A stretch of 10,594 bases of DNA from JAFKKF01 sp035651055 (GTDB lineage Bacteria > Pseudomonadota > Alphaproteobacteria > Rhizobiales > Kaistiaceae), in the NCBI GenBank assembly GCA_035651055.1, contig DASRGK010000115.1, positions 1 through 10,594 of the forward strand. Direction: 5' to 3'. Position numbers and translations under genes: made by a program. The first letter of the stretch is position 1. Each line of letters opens with the position of its first letter. Positions 1-6,414 of this stretch are shown piece after piece. The notes beneath the pieces were generated by a model, which was given only the letters and a program-made list of their open reading frames with translations, did no database searches and was not told the origin of the DNA.

Positions 1-294
1 GACGGCGTCTTCGAATATGCCCTCCTCGACTTCGCCGGGACGCGCGTGTTCCTGACCCCGAAGACCGTGTTCGAGGACAGGCTCGGGACGCCGCTCGCCA
101 ACGGGCTGACGCACGCGGTGTTCGAGGTGGCCGACGTCGACGCCGAGCTTGCCCGCCTGGTTGCGCTCGGCACGGAGGTGTTGATCCCGCCGACCGAGAT
201 CGACGCGGGGGTGGGCACCCGCCGGATCGCCTTCTGCCGCTCGCCGGGCGGCCTCGTCTTCGAGGTGATGCAGATCCGCGAGAACCGGGTCTAG
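1..294 (+). CDS. VOC/glyoxalase-fold protein, 3' part only
   Basis: The reading frame is open from the first base of the window and ends at TAG 292-294, so the 5' part of the gene lies outside. About 97 residues are visible. They resemble the C-terminal half of vicinal-oxygen-chelate proteins (glyoxalase I, bleomycin resistance, extradiol dioxygenase fold): a strand with THAVFEV followed by DVDAELARL, where the His sits at a usual metal-ligand position, then a GVGTRRIAF strand, and finally SPGGLVFEVMQ, the place of the family's D-P-(D/G)-G-x-x-x-E motif with its metal-binding Glu. A GTG at 46 is an internal codon, not a plausible start, because the similarity continues upstream of it. The substrate cannot be deduced; the family covers methylglyoxal detoxification, antibiotic binding and many uncharacterised roles. 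The gene is convergent with rpoD, about 770 bases away. Confidence 0.75.
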   Translation, partial: DGVFEYALLDFAGTRVFLTPKTVFEDRLGTPLANGLTHAVFEVADVDAELARLVALGTEVLIPPTEIDAGVGTRRIAFCRSPGGLVFEVMQIRENRV

Positions 295-379
295 CGGCGG
301 GCTCCGGGCGCGCCGCCGCGATCCCGCGCGCCTTGATGCGCCGGGGGATGAGCCGCGTTCCCCTCCTCCTCACGTCTCG

Positions 380-400
380 CCTTCGCGCAACAAGCGAAGG
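380..400 (+). terminator. possible terminator of the VOC gene
   Basis: CCTTCGC (380-386) and GCGAAGG (394-400) form a 7-bp perfect stem with a 7-base loop, about 85 bases after the stop codon of the VOC gene. No T-tract follows, so if this is a terminator it is a weak or non-canonical one. Confidence 0.3.
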
Positions 401-498
401 GGTGGCGGGCGCTCGAAGAGTGCCATGCCGGGTAGTCTGATGGGGCGCTCACCGAGCACCCGCCAGTGGCTGCTTCCGGCCTACCGCTTTCGCTCTCC

Positions 499-698
499 GC
501 GGCGCGCAGCGCGCGCGCCGTTTACGGTGGGCAGAACCCACAGCCGGTCGTAGTGCCGGCGGGCTACTTGCGAGCGCCGGCCGGGGCACGGGACTGCGAG
601 TCCCGCCGGCCAGGTCACCCCGGCCGGCGCCTCCGAGGAGGCAGCCGCGGCGCCACGTCTCCCGGATCGCTCCGGGTCCTACCCCGGAGCGTCCGGGG
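499..698. other. block of nested GC-rich hairpins, function unknown
   Basis: This gene-free stretch is densely packed with inverted repeats. Seen directly: GTGGG/CCCAC (527-531, 537-541); a 13-bp perfect stem GCGCCGGCCGGGG/CCCCGGCCGGCGC (574-586, 618-630) enclosing a second 7-bp hairpin CGGGACT/AGTCCCG (589-595, 599-605); CCCGGA/TCCGGG (661-666, 671-676); and CCCCGGA/TCCGGGG with a 3-base loop (682-688, 692-698). A GC-alternating run at about 500-519 can also fold. The whole could be a structured RNA, a decayed palindromic repeat or compositional noise. I could not match it to tmRNA, RNase P, SRP RNA, 6S RNA, a tRNA or a known riboswitch from their signature sequences. The rest of 295-1060 holds only the hairpins and the repeat listed separately and shows no convincing gene. 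Confidence 0.35.
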
Positions 699-870
699 CA
701 GGGCTCGCTCCGCAAACTGGTCGCCACCGGTTGGCGCCCCTTCCCGAGCGAGGACGCGATCATTGTCGCCGAGGTTCGGCGAGCGGGGATAAGTATTTTT
801 GTGTCTCCGGTGCCCACGCCGGGCTTGGGCCGGGTGATGTCAGCCCTTTGCTCTGACAGCCCCAACGCAC

Positions 871-962
871 CACGTCATGCCCGGGCCTGACCCGGGCATC
901 CACGCGAACACGACTTGGCAGAACAAGACGTGGATGGCCGGCACAAGGCCGGCCATGACGTG
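871..962. repeat. cloverleaf-like palindromic intergenic repeat
   Basis: The element starts CACGTCATG (871-879) and ends with its exact complement CATGACGTG (954-962). Inside are two hairpin arms with 9-bp perfect stems: 877-885 with 891-899 (ATGCCCGGG type) and 934-942 with 948-956 (ATGGCCGGC type). A further internal pair, CATCCACG (897-904) with CGTGGATG (929-936), closes the middle. The overall shape is two similar palindromes in inverted orientation around a short spacer, as in REPIN-type elements. Repeats of this look (GTCATGCCCGGG... and ...CGTGGATGGCCGG) are scattered in intergenic space of Bradyrhizobium, Rhodopseudomonas and related genomes. That comparison is from memory; the symmetry is seen directly. 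It could also act as a bidirectional transcription barrier between the VOC gene and rpoD. Confidence 0.8.
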
Positions 963-1002
963 CTGGGGGGCGGCACTGGCCAGACGCGCCCACCGTTTCG
1001 AC

Positions 1003-1055
1003 GCGGCGCCGCGCGTTGAAGGAAGGCGCCGCGCAATCCGGCTGAGCCGGATTGC
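1003..1055 (-). terminator. rpoD terminator region with two hairpins
   Basis: Directly after the rpoD stop, GCAATCCGGC (1033-1042) pairs perfectly with GCCGGATTGC (1046-1055): a 10-bp stem with a 3-base loop, beginning 5 bases from the stop. Farther on, GCGGCGCC (1003-1010) pairs with GGCGCCGC (1025-1032). Neither stem is followed by a T-tract on the rpoD strand. The placement supports a transcript end, but efficiency cannot be judged. Confidence 0.5.
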
Positions 1056-1060
1056 TTCGG

Positions 1061-3109
1061 CTAGTTGTCGAGGAATGAACGCAGTTTGCGACTGCGCGAC
1101 GGATGCTTCAATTTCCGCAGCGCCTTCGCTTCGATCTGGCGGATGCGTTCGCGGGTGACGCTGAACTGCTGGCCGACTTCTTCGAGCGTATGGTCGGTGT
1201 TCATGCCGATGCCGAAGCGCATGCGGAGAACGCGTTCCTCGCGCGGGGTGAGCGAGGCGAGGACACGGGTCGTCGTCTCGCGGAGGTTCGACTGGATCGC
1301 CGCGTCGATCGGCAGGATCGCGTTCTTGTCCTCGATGAAATCGCCGAGGTGGCTGTCCTCCTCGTCGCCGATCGGCGTCTCGAGGCTGATCGGCTCCTTG
1401 GCGATCTTGAGGACCTTGCGGACCTTCTCGAGCGGCATGGCGAGCTTCTCGGCAAGTTCCTCCGGGGTCGGCTCGCGGCCGATCTCGTGGAGCATCTGGC
1501 GGCTGGTGCGGACGATCTTGTTGATCGTCTCGATCATGTGGACGGGGATGCGGATCGTGCGCGCCTGATCGGCGATCGAGCGCGTGATCGCCTGCCTGAT
1601 CCACCAGGTGGCATAGGTCGAGAATTTGTAGCCGCGGCGGTACTCGAACTTGTCGACCGCCTTCATGAGGCCAATGTTGCCTTCCTGGATGAGGTCGAGG
1701 AACTGCAGGCCGCGGTTCGTATATTTCTTGGCGATCGAGATGACCAGGCGGAGGTTCGCCTCGACCATCTCCTTCTTCGCTTGGCGGGCCTCGCGCTCGC
1801 CCTTCTGCACCATGTGGACGATGCGGCGGAACTCGGTCGGCTCGAGGCCGGTTTCGGTGGCGAGCGTCTGGATCTCCTTCCGGAAATCCTTGATGCGCTC
1901 CTTGTCCTTGGCGACGAATTCCTTCCAGCCGCGGCCGGAGAGGTTGGAGATGCGGCGGAGCCAGTTCGGGTCGAGCTCGGCCCCCTGGTATTCCTTGAGG
2001 AAATCCTCGCGGCCGACGCGGTGGGATTCGGCAAGGCGGAGCAGCCGGCCTTCGTAGCCGATCAGGCGCTTGTTGATGTCGTAGAGCTGCTCGACCAGCG
2101 CATCGATGCGGTTCTGGTTGAGCGACAAGGACTTCACCGCCGCGACGATCTCCTCCTTCAGCTTCTTGTAGCGGCGCTCCTGGGAGGGGGAGAGCGAGGT
2201 GTTCTTCAGCTTGAACTCGACGTCCTGGTCCTGCAGGCGACGGAGCTTCTTGTAGAGGTCGGCGATGTTGTCGAAGGTGGCGACGACGCCCTCCTTCAGC
2301 TCGGCCTCCATGGCGGCCAGCGACATCGCGTTCTCGAACTCGTCCTCGTCGTCCTCTTCCGCGGCAAGGCGGGCGCGCTCGGCCTCGACCTCGTCGACCT
2401 CCTCGCCCTCGGCAAGCGGCGGCGGCGCCGGACGGCTGGCGGCGGCGGCGGCCTTGGCCTCGCGCGCATGCTGCGCCTCGGTCTCGCTCGCCGGCACGCC
2501 CGGAACGCCGGGGACGATCTTGGCGTCGGGACCGGCATAGGTGGCTTCGAGGTCGATGATGTCGCGGAGGAGAATCTTCCCGGCGTTCAGCTCGTCGCGC
2601 CAGATGATGATCGCCTGGAAGGTGAGCGGCGATTCGCAGAGCCCCGCGATCATCGTCTCGCGGCCGGCCTCGATGCGCTTGGCGATGGCGATCTCGCCCT
2701 CGCGGGAGAGCAACTCGACCGAGCCCATTTCGCGCAGATACATGCGGACCGGATCGTCGGTGCGGTCGGTCGGCTCGCGCGCCGGCTTGGCGACCGCGGT
2801 CGAGGCGGCCTCGGTCAGCTCGCCGCCCTCCGGCTCGTCCTCGGCCTCCTCCGCCTCCTCGACCTCGTCGGTCTCGATGACGTTGATGCCCATCTCGGAG
2901 AGCTGGCCGAGCACGTCCTCGATCGTGTCGGAGGAATTGACGTCGGAGGGCAGGACCCCGTTCAGCTCCTCATAGGTGACGTAGCCGCGCTTCTTGGCGA
3001 CCTTGATCATCTTCTTGACCGCGGCGTCGGAAAGATCGAGGAGCGGGCCGTCGGCCGTCTCGGCCTGGGCCTCCGGCGCTTCTTCGTTTTCCTGGACCTT
3101 GGTTGCCAT
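1061..3109 (-). CDS. rpoD: RNA polymerase housekeeping sigma factor RpoD (sigma-70)
   Basis: This 682-residue protein is the primary sigma factor, which directs core RNA polymerase to -35/-10 promoters. Domains in order: region 1.1 (about 20-80); an acidic linker (81-100); region 1.2 (about 118-150, DPVRMYLREMG); a long non-conserved region (about 150-400) with an Ala/Pro/Glu-rich low-complexity stretch at 200-260; region 2 (about 447-520, NLRLVISIAKKY and STYATWWIRQA, -10 recognition and melting); region 3 (about 525-600); region 4 (about 615-680), with helix-turn-helix TLEEVGQQFSVTRERIRQIE for -35 recognition. Length is normal for the alphaproteobacterial group. The ATG start is supported by a GGAG Shine-Dalgarno 8 bases upstream (minus strand, ending near 3118). 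It lies 173 bases downstream of dnaG on the same strand, the classic macromolecular-synthesis arrangement; that gap holds only weak inverted repeats and no promoter I would defend. Confidence 0.97.
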   Translation of the reverse strand: MATKVQENEEAPEAQAETADGPLLDLSDAAVKKMIKVAKKRGYVTYEELNGVLPSDVNSSDTIEDVLGQLSEMGINVIETDEVEEAEEAEDEPEGGELTEAASTAVAKPAREPTDRTDDPVRMYLREMGSVELLSREGEIAIAKRIEAGRETMIAGLCESPLTFQAIIIWRDELNAGKILLRDIIDLEATYAGPDAKIVPGVPGVPASETEAQHAREAKAAAAASRPAPPPLAEGEEVDEVEAERARLAAEEDDEDEFENAMSLAAMEAELKEGVVATFDNIADLYKKLRRLQDQDVEFKLKNTSLSPSQERRYKKLKEEIVAAVKSLSLNQNRIDALVEQLYDINKRLIGYEGRLLRLAESHRVGREDFLKEYQGAELDPNWLRRISNLSGRGWKEFVAKDKERIKDFRKEIQTLATETGLEPTEFRRIVHMVQKGEREARQAKKEMVEANLRLVISIAKKYTNRGLQFLDLIQEGNIGLMKAVDKFEYRRGYKFSTYATWWIRQAITRSIADQARTIRIPVHMIETINKIVRTSRQMLHEIGREPTPEELAEKLAMPLEKVRKVLKIAKEPISLETPIGDEEDSHLGDFIEDKNAILPIDAAIQSNLRETTTRVLASLTPREERVLRMRFGIGMNTDHTLEEVGQQFSVTRERIRQIEAKALRKLKHPSRSRKLRSFLDN

Positions 3110-3282
3110 AAGATGCTCTCCGCCGGGCGGAACCCCTGTCGCTCGGGGGCGCCGCCGAAATGATATGTCCGTGACCGGTTTCAGTTCCGCCTTCCGGCGC
3201 CCGATTTTTGCGCCGGTGCCGATTCCCCTTGATGATTCCTAGCGTTGCCGGCTTAAGGCCCGCTTAACCCTGCCGGCCCCGC

Positions 3283-5205
3283 TCACAGCACCCGCCGCTC
3301 CCGTCCCGCGCTTCCGAACCCCTCGACCAGCGCCTCGGTGCCTTCCGTGCTCGCCATCTGTCTCTGAATGTCGACAAGACGTGCGAGGCTTGCCTCGTTC
3401 GGGTCCCGGGCGAGGGCGGCCTCGGCTTCCTTGAGGTCCTTATGTAACGTCCGCTGGCGCCGGTGCAAGGTCAAAGCCTGCGCCCAGCCTTCCGCCGCGT
3501 CGCGGTCGTCGGCGCCGGGCAAAGCCGGCCACAGGCCGAGGGCGCCGAGTTCCCGGTCGAGCCGCCGGATCAGCGGGGCAAAACGCCCGGATTCCAGGGT
3601 TTCGCGGAGGTTGGCGGCCTCGCCATCGCCATGCGCGAGGAGGTCGAGGACGGCGCTCCGCAGGCCGTCGAGGTCCGGGTGCGACAATTCGAGGTGGGCG
3701 AACTCGTCGAGGCGGTCGGCGATGAGGCCGGGATGGTTGACGAGCGTCATCACCAGGACAGTCTCGCGGAGCGGCGGGGCGGACCGGGAATGGCGGAGCG
3801 AGCGGCGGAGTCGCTCCGAGACCGCGGTCGGATGGCGGAGGTCGGGGGGGTCGCGGCGGAAGCTGCCGGCGCCCTGGCGGAACTCGCCGCGGCGCGGCCG
3901 GGTGCGGCCCGGCGGTCGGCGGTCGTCCCTGCCCTCGCTCCCGAAGAAGCCGGCGACGCGCTCGGTGAAGGCCTGCAGGTAATGCCGGCGCACGCTTTCG
4001 TCGGCAATGGCGCGGGCGAGTTCGCGCAGCCTTGCCTCGAGCGCGGCGCGGCGCTCGGGCGTGTCGAAGACGCCGGCCTCGGTCTCGCGCATCCACAGGA
4101 GTTCGACCAGCGGCCGCGCGCCGGCGAGCACCGCGGCGACCGCATCGTGGCCGCCGGCGCGGACGAGATCGTCGGGGTCCTGGCCCTCGGGAAGGAGGGC
4201 GAAGCGGAGGCTCCTCCCCGGTTCGAGGAGAGGCAGGGCGAGCTCGGCGGCGCGGTAGGCGGCGCGGCGGCCGGCATTGTCGCCGTCGAAGCAGAGGATC
4301 GGCTCGTCGGCCATCCGCCAGAGGATCTGCATCTGGCGCTCGGTCAGCGCCGTGCCGAGCGGGGCGACGGTGTGCGGGAAGCCGGCCGCGACCATCTGGA
4401 TCACGTCGACATAGCCCTCGACCGCGATGACCGTGCCGCTGTCATAGGCGGCCTTCCGCGCCTCGGCGCCGTTATAGAGGAGCGAGCCTTTGTGGAAGAG
4501 GTCGGTCTCGGGCGAGTTGAGGTACTTGGCCGGCACGTCGGCCGACAGCGCCCGCGCTCCGAAGCCGACGATCCGCCCCTTGAAGTCGGTGATCGGGAAG
4601 GTGACGCGATCGCGGAAGCGGTCGAACGAGACCGCGATGTCGTCACCGGAAACGAGGAGGCCCGCGGCGATCATCTGGTCCTGGCCGATGTTCTTGCCGG
4701 CGAGGAATTCCTTGAGCGCGGCGCGGTCGGGACGCGCGTAGCCGATGCGGAAGCGGCGCTGCAGGTCGGGGCCGAGCGAGCGGTTCAGAAGATAGCCGCG
4801 GGCGGCCGCTCCGGCCCGCGACTGCAGGCTCTCCTCGAAGAAGCGCGAGGCAAGGTCGAGGACGTCGTTGAGGGTCGAGCGTTCGGCTTCGCGCCGCTCC
4901 ATCTCGGGATCGCGGGCCGGCATCGGCACGCCGGCCTCGCCGGCAAGCCGCTCGACGGCCTCGGGGAAAGAGAGGCCCTCGGTCTCCATCAGGAAGGTGA
5001 AGATGTCGCCGTTCTTGTTGGCGGAGAAGTCGAACCACTTGCCCTTCTGGTCATTGACGAAGAAGGAAGGCGTCTTCTCCTGGTTGAAGGGCGAGAGGCC
5101 GGCGAACTCCCTCCCCTGCTTCCGCAGTTTCACGCGCCGCCCGATCACCGCCGAAGGCGGCAGGCGGGCGCGAATCTCTTCGAGGAAGGACGGCGGGAAT
5201 CGCAT
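3283..5205 (-). CDS. dnaG: DNA primase DnaG, zinc ligands replaced
   Basis: The 640-residue primase makes RNA primers at the replication fork and is recruited by DnaB helicase. Residues 1-100 are the N-terminal CHC2-type domain (SPFNQEKTPSFFVNDQKG), but the four zinc positions read Ser38, Asn41, Asp59 and Ala62 instead of Cys/His/Cys/Cys. The RNA-polymerase-like core follows: RFRIGYA (151-157), RVTFPITDFKGRIVGFGAR (200-218), and TOPRIM with VEGYVDV (262-268, catalytic Glu263) and FDGDNAG (306-312, Asp307 and Asp309). An Arg/Pro-rich linker (about 424-475) leads to the helical DnaB-binding C-terminus. The start gives the family-typical MRFPPSFL N-terminus; no good Shine-Dalgarno precedes it. 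It is followed by rpoD on the same strand and is divergent from brnTA. Degenerate zinc sites are, from memory, common in alphaproteobacterial DnaG. Confidence 0.96.
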   Translation of the reverse strand: MRFPPSFLEEIRARLPPSAVIGRRVKLRKQGREFAGLSPFNQEKTPSFFVNDQKGKWFDFSANKNGDIFTFLMETEGLSFPEAVERLAGEAGVPMPARDPEMERREAERSTLNDVLDLASRFFEESLQSRAGAAARGYLLNRSLGPDLQRRFRIGYARPDRAALKEFLAGKNIGQDQMIAAGLLVSGDDIAVSFDRFRDRVTFPITDFKGRIVGFGARALSADVPAKYLNSPETDLFHKGSLLYNGAEARKAAYDSGTVIAVEGYVDVIQMVAAGFPHTVAPLGTALTERQMQILWRMADEPILCFDGDNAGRRAAYRAAELALPLLEPGRSLRFALLPEGQDPDDLVRAGGHDAVAAVLAGARPLVELLWMRETEAGVFDTPERRAALEARLRELARAIADESVRRHYLQAFTERVAGFFGSEGRDDRRPPGRTRPRRGEFRQGAGSFRRDPPDLRHPTAVSERLRRSLRHSRSAPPLRETVLVMTLVNHPGLIADRLDEFAHLELSHPDLDGLRSAVLDLLAHGDGEAANLRETLESGRFAPLIRRLDRELGALGLWPALPGADDRDAAEGWAQALTLHRRQRTLHKDLKEAEAALARDPNEASLARLVDIQRQMASTEGTEALVEGFGSAGRERRVL

Positions 5206-5360
5206 GGGGTGATTCGGGTTAGCCGATGATTCGTGCCTAGCCTAGGCGGAATCGGAAACGGACAGATCCCGGCGTTTGTCCAAGGGATTCACAGGGGGCG
5301 GTGAGGAACATCCCCGAAACCCGGCACCCCGCTTCCCCAAACCAGACCGGGTTACCGCTA

Positions 5361-5389
5361 TTGACCCTCAAAATACATCTGTATATACA
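5361..5389 (+). promoter_or_regulatory. sigma-70-type promoter for brnTA
   Basis: TTGACC (5361-5366) and TATACA (5384-5389) are separated by exactly 17 bases, a near-consensus -35/-10 pair in an otherwise GC-rich sequence. Transcription would start near 5396 and give a leader of about 145 bases before the brnT ATG. No other comparably good promoter is visible between dnaG and brnT. Confidence 0.65.
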
Positions 5390-5391
5390 GA
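5378..5391. promoter_or_regulatory. 14-bp palindromic operator candidate over the brnTA -10 box
   Basis: TCTGTATATACAGA is a perfect palindrome that covers the -10 hexamer of the brnTA promoter. Brn modules are known to be autorepressed through the ribbon-helix-helix antitoxin BrnA, so this is the natural operator candidate. A related 10-bp sequence occurs inverted just before brnT (5504-5513). The symmetry is seen; the binding protein is inferred. Confidence 0.5.
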
Positions 5392-5503
5392 GTGGCTGAA
5401 GCCGAACAAAACGGACCGGAAGCCGTCAAGAACTGAAGAAAGCGGCGGGCGGAATCTGAACTGCGGTGAGCGCTTCGACCCCCTCGCAGCGAACCCTCGG
5501 CCG

Positions 5504-5513
5504 ATACAGATGT
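5504..5513 (-). repeat. inverted 10-bp copy of the operator sequence
   Basis: ATACAGATGT here is the exact reverse complement of ACATCTGTAT at 5375-5384, which overlaps the promoter palindrome. The copies are about 120 bases apart, and this one ends 28 bases before the brnT ATG. It may be a second, weaker operator in the leader, or a chance match. Confidence 0.35.
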
Positions 5514-5541
5514 GTCGAACCGGGGTGTGGGTCCGCTCGCC

Positions 5542-5874
5542 ATGACGGACGTCGAAGACATCGGAAGTCTGATTGCGCGCATTCGCGCGTTCGGATGGCA
5601 TGAGAAGAAACGCGAAGCCAATCTGCGCATTCACAACATCGACTTCGCGGACCTGAAAGGAATATTCGACGGCTACACTCTCATCCGTCGATCGGATCGC
5701 CATGGCGAAACCAGATACCAAGTCTTCGGCTACGTCCACGGGCAGGAAGTCGCCGTCGCGTTCACGATCCGCAGCGATGTCTGCTGGCTCATCTCCGCAC
5801 GGCGGGCACGCAGGGACGAGCGACGAAGATATTACGATCGTTTCGAGGGACGACCGCCGGCCGGGAAAGACTGA
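5542..5874 (+). CDS. brnT: BrnT family ribonuclease toxin of a type II toxin-antitoxin module
   Basis: BrnT proteins are small RelE-fold ribonucleases that stop translation and are neutralised by BrnA. The 110 residues carry the family pattern: FGWHEKKREANLRIHNIDFAD (17-37, matching the usual F-x-W-D-x-x-K-x-x-x-N-x-x-K-H-G-I-D-F), IFDGYTLIRRSDRHGETRY (41-59), then ISARRARRDERRRYY (84-98), the conserved basic C-terminal signature. The N-terminus is about 15 residues longer than usual. ATG 5542 is chosen because the preceding GTG (5512) adds ten residues without family character and overlaps the repeat at 5504-5513; neither start has a strong Shine-Dalgarno. brnA follows in an overlapping frame. 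Base composition before and within the gene is less GC-rich than in dnaG or rpoD, consistent with acquisition. Function is from family knowledge. Confidence 0.85.
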   Translation: MTDVEDIGSLIARIRAFGWHEKKREANLRIHNIDFADLKGIFDGYTLIRRSDRHGETRYQVFGYVHGQEVAVAFTIRSDVCWLISARRARRDERRRYYDRFEGRPPAGKD

Positions 5875-6136
5875 CTGGGCACGCGTCGCCGCGCTGACGG
5901 ACGAGGAAATCGAAAAGGCGGTTCGCGAGGACCCCGATGCCGTGCCGCTCGATTTCGACTGGTCCGAGGCGGTGCTTGTAGCTCCGCCGGCGAAGCAGCC
6001 GATTTCCATCCGCGTCGACGAGGACGTGCTCGCCTTCTTCAAGGCCGGTGGGGCGGGCTACCAGAAACGCATCAACGCCGTGCTCCGCCACTTCGTCAAC
6101 GCGCAGAAGAAGCAGAAGAGCAAAGCGCGGGCGTAG
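5777..6136 (+). CDS. brnA: BrnA family antitoxin (ribbon-helix-helix)
   Basis: BrnA binds and inhibits BrnT and represses the operon. The recognisable part begins at KTDWARVAALTDEEIEKAV (31-49), continues through DPDAVPLDFDW, and ends in the DNA-binding domain KQPISIRVDEDVLAFFKAGG (73-92) and GYQKRINAVLRHFV (94-107), the strand-helix-helix of BrnA/CopG-like proteins, followed by a Lys-rich tail. With the ATG at 5777 the protein has 119 residues and overlaps brnT by 98 bases in another frame, more than usual. The first 15-20 residues (Ser/Gly/His-rich) look like read-through of brnT-coding sequence, so the true start may be a non-ATG codon near 5820-5835; no clear Shine-Dalgarno settles it. 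Co-transcription with brnT from the promoter at 5361 is expected. Confidence 0.85.
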   Translation: MSAGSSPHGGHAGTSDEDITIVSRDDRRPGKTDWARVAALTDEEIEKAVREDPDAVPLDFDWSEAVLVAPPAKQPISIRVDEDVLAFFKAGGAGYQKRINAVLRHFVNAQKKQKSKARA

Positions 6137-6219
6137 TTTCCGCTAGCGGCAGGTGGGCGCGTATCCCTTCAAGCAGGAAGGCCGACGGCGCCGTTTCTGC
6201 GTGGCGATGTCCTCTCGAC

Positions 6220-6253
6220 CGCTCGTCCCCGCGCACGCACGCGGGGACCGAGC
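6220..6253 (+). repeat. palindromic repeat, copy 1 of an inverted pair
   Basis: GTCCCCGCG (6225-6233) and CGCGGGGAC (6240-6248) form a 9-bp stem with a 6-base loop, extended by GCTC (6221-6224) with GAGC (6250-6253) across a one-base bulge. The 16-mer CGCTCGTCCCCGCGCA (6220-6235) recurs inverted at 6346-6361. Confidence 0.7.
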
Positions 6254-6330
6254 CGGGTTCTGGCAAAGCGTGGTGCCAGGTTGCGGAGGATTCCTCCGGC
6301 GACTTTGCCGATCGCTATTGGCACTTGATG

Positions 6331-6361
6331 GACTGGGTCCCCGCATGCGCGGGGACGAGCG
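6331..6361 (-). repeat. palindromic repeat, copy 2 of an inverted pair
   Basis: GTCCCCGC (6337-6344) pairs with GCGGGGAC (6349-6356) around ATGC. Its right half is the exact reverse complement of the 16-mer in copy 1. Palindromes of the type CTGGGTCCCCGC...GCGGGGACGAGCG are common intergenic repeats in alphaproteobacteria (from memory). Two such elements in inverted order about 110 bases apart resemble a REPIN. Just downstream, CTGGGTC (6365-6371) and GACCCAG (6400-6406) can pair and may help end the transcript of the gene that stops at 6415. Confidence 0.65.
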
Positions 6362-6414
6362 ATGCTGGGTCCCTGCTTTTGATTGGACTCGGGCGGGCTG
6401 ACCCAGGGCCGCGT

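Noticed and set aside
468..480. Minus-strand GCCGGAAGCAGCC resembling the SRP RNA tetraloop region
   Set aside because: The SRP signature needs GGTCAGGTCCGGAAGGAAGCAGCC-like sequence with a supporting stem; the second GGAAG and the stem are missing.
527..545. GCAGAACCCACAGCCGG resembling the 3' conserved part of RNase P RNA
   Set aside because: The essential GAGGAAAGTCCGGGC block is absent on both strands nearby, so rnpB is not supported.
1103..3163. 686-codon open frame on the plus strand opposite rpoD
   Set aside because: It is the antisense shadow of rpoD, kept open by GC-rich codon use. Its product is Leu/Asp/Val repetitive with no domain.
3463..5229. 588-codon open frame on the plus strand opposite dnaG
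   Set aside because: Shadow of dnaG; the biased Gly/Glu/Ala composition and lack of motifs argue against a gene.
5318..5353. AACCCGG/CCGGGTT inverted repeat upstream of the brnTA promoter
   Set aside because: A 7-bp stem with a 22-base loop is expected by chance in this composition and has no clear role.
5276..5545. 89-codon open frame between dnaG and brnT
   Set aside because: It runs through the promoter and leader of brnTA, has no family resemblance and no ribosome-binding site.
6220..6361. Repeated short palindromes considered as a CRISPR array
   Set aside because: There are only two copies, in inverted orientation, with no regular spacers and no cas genes.
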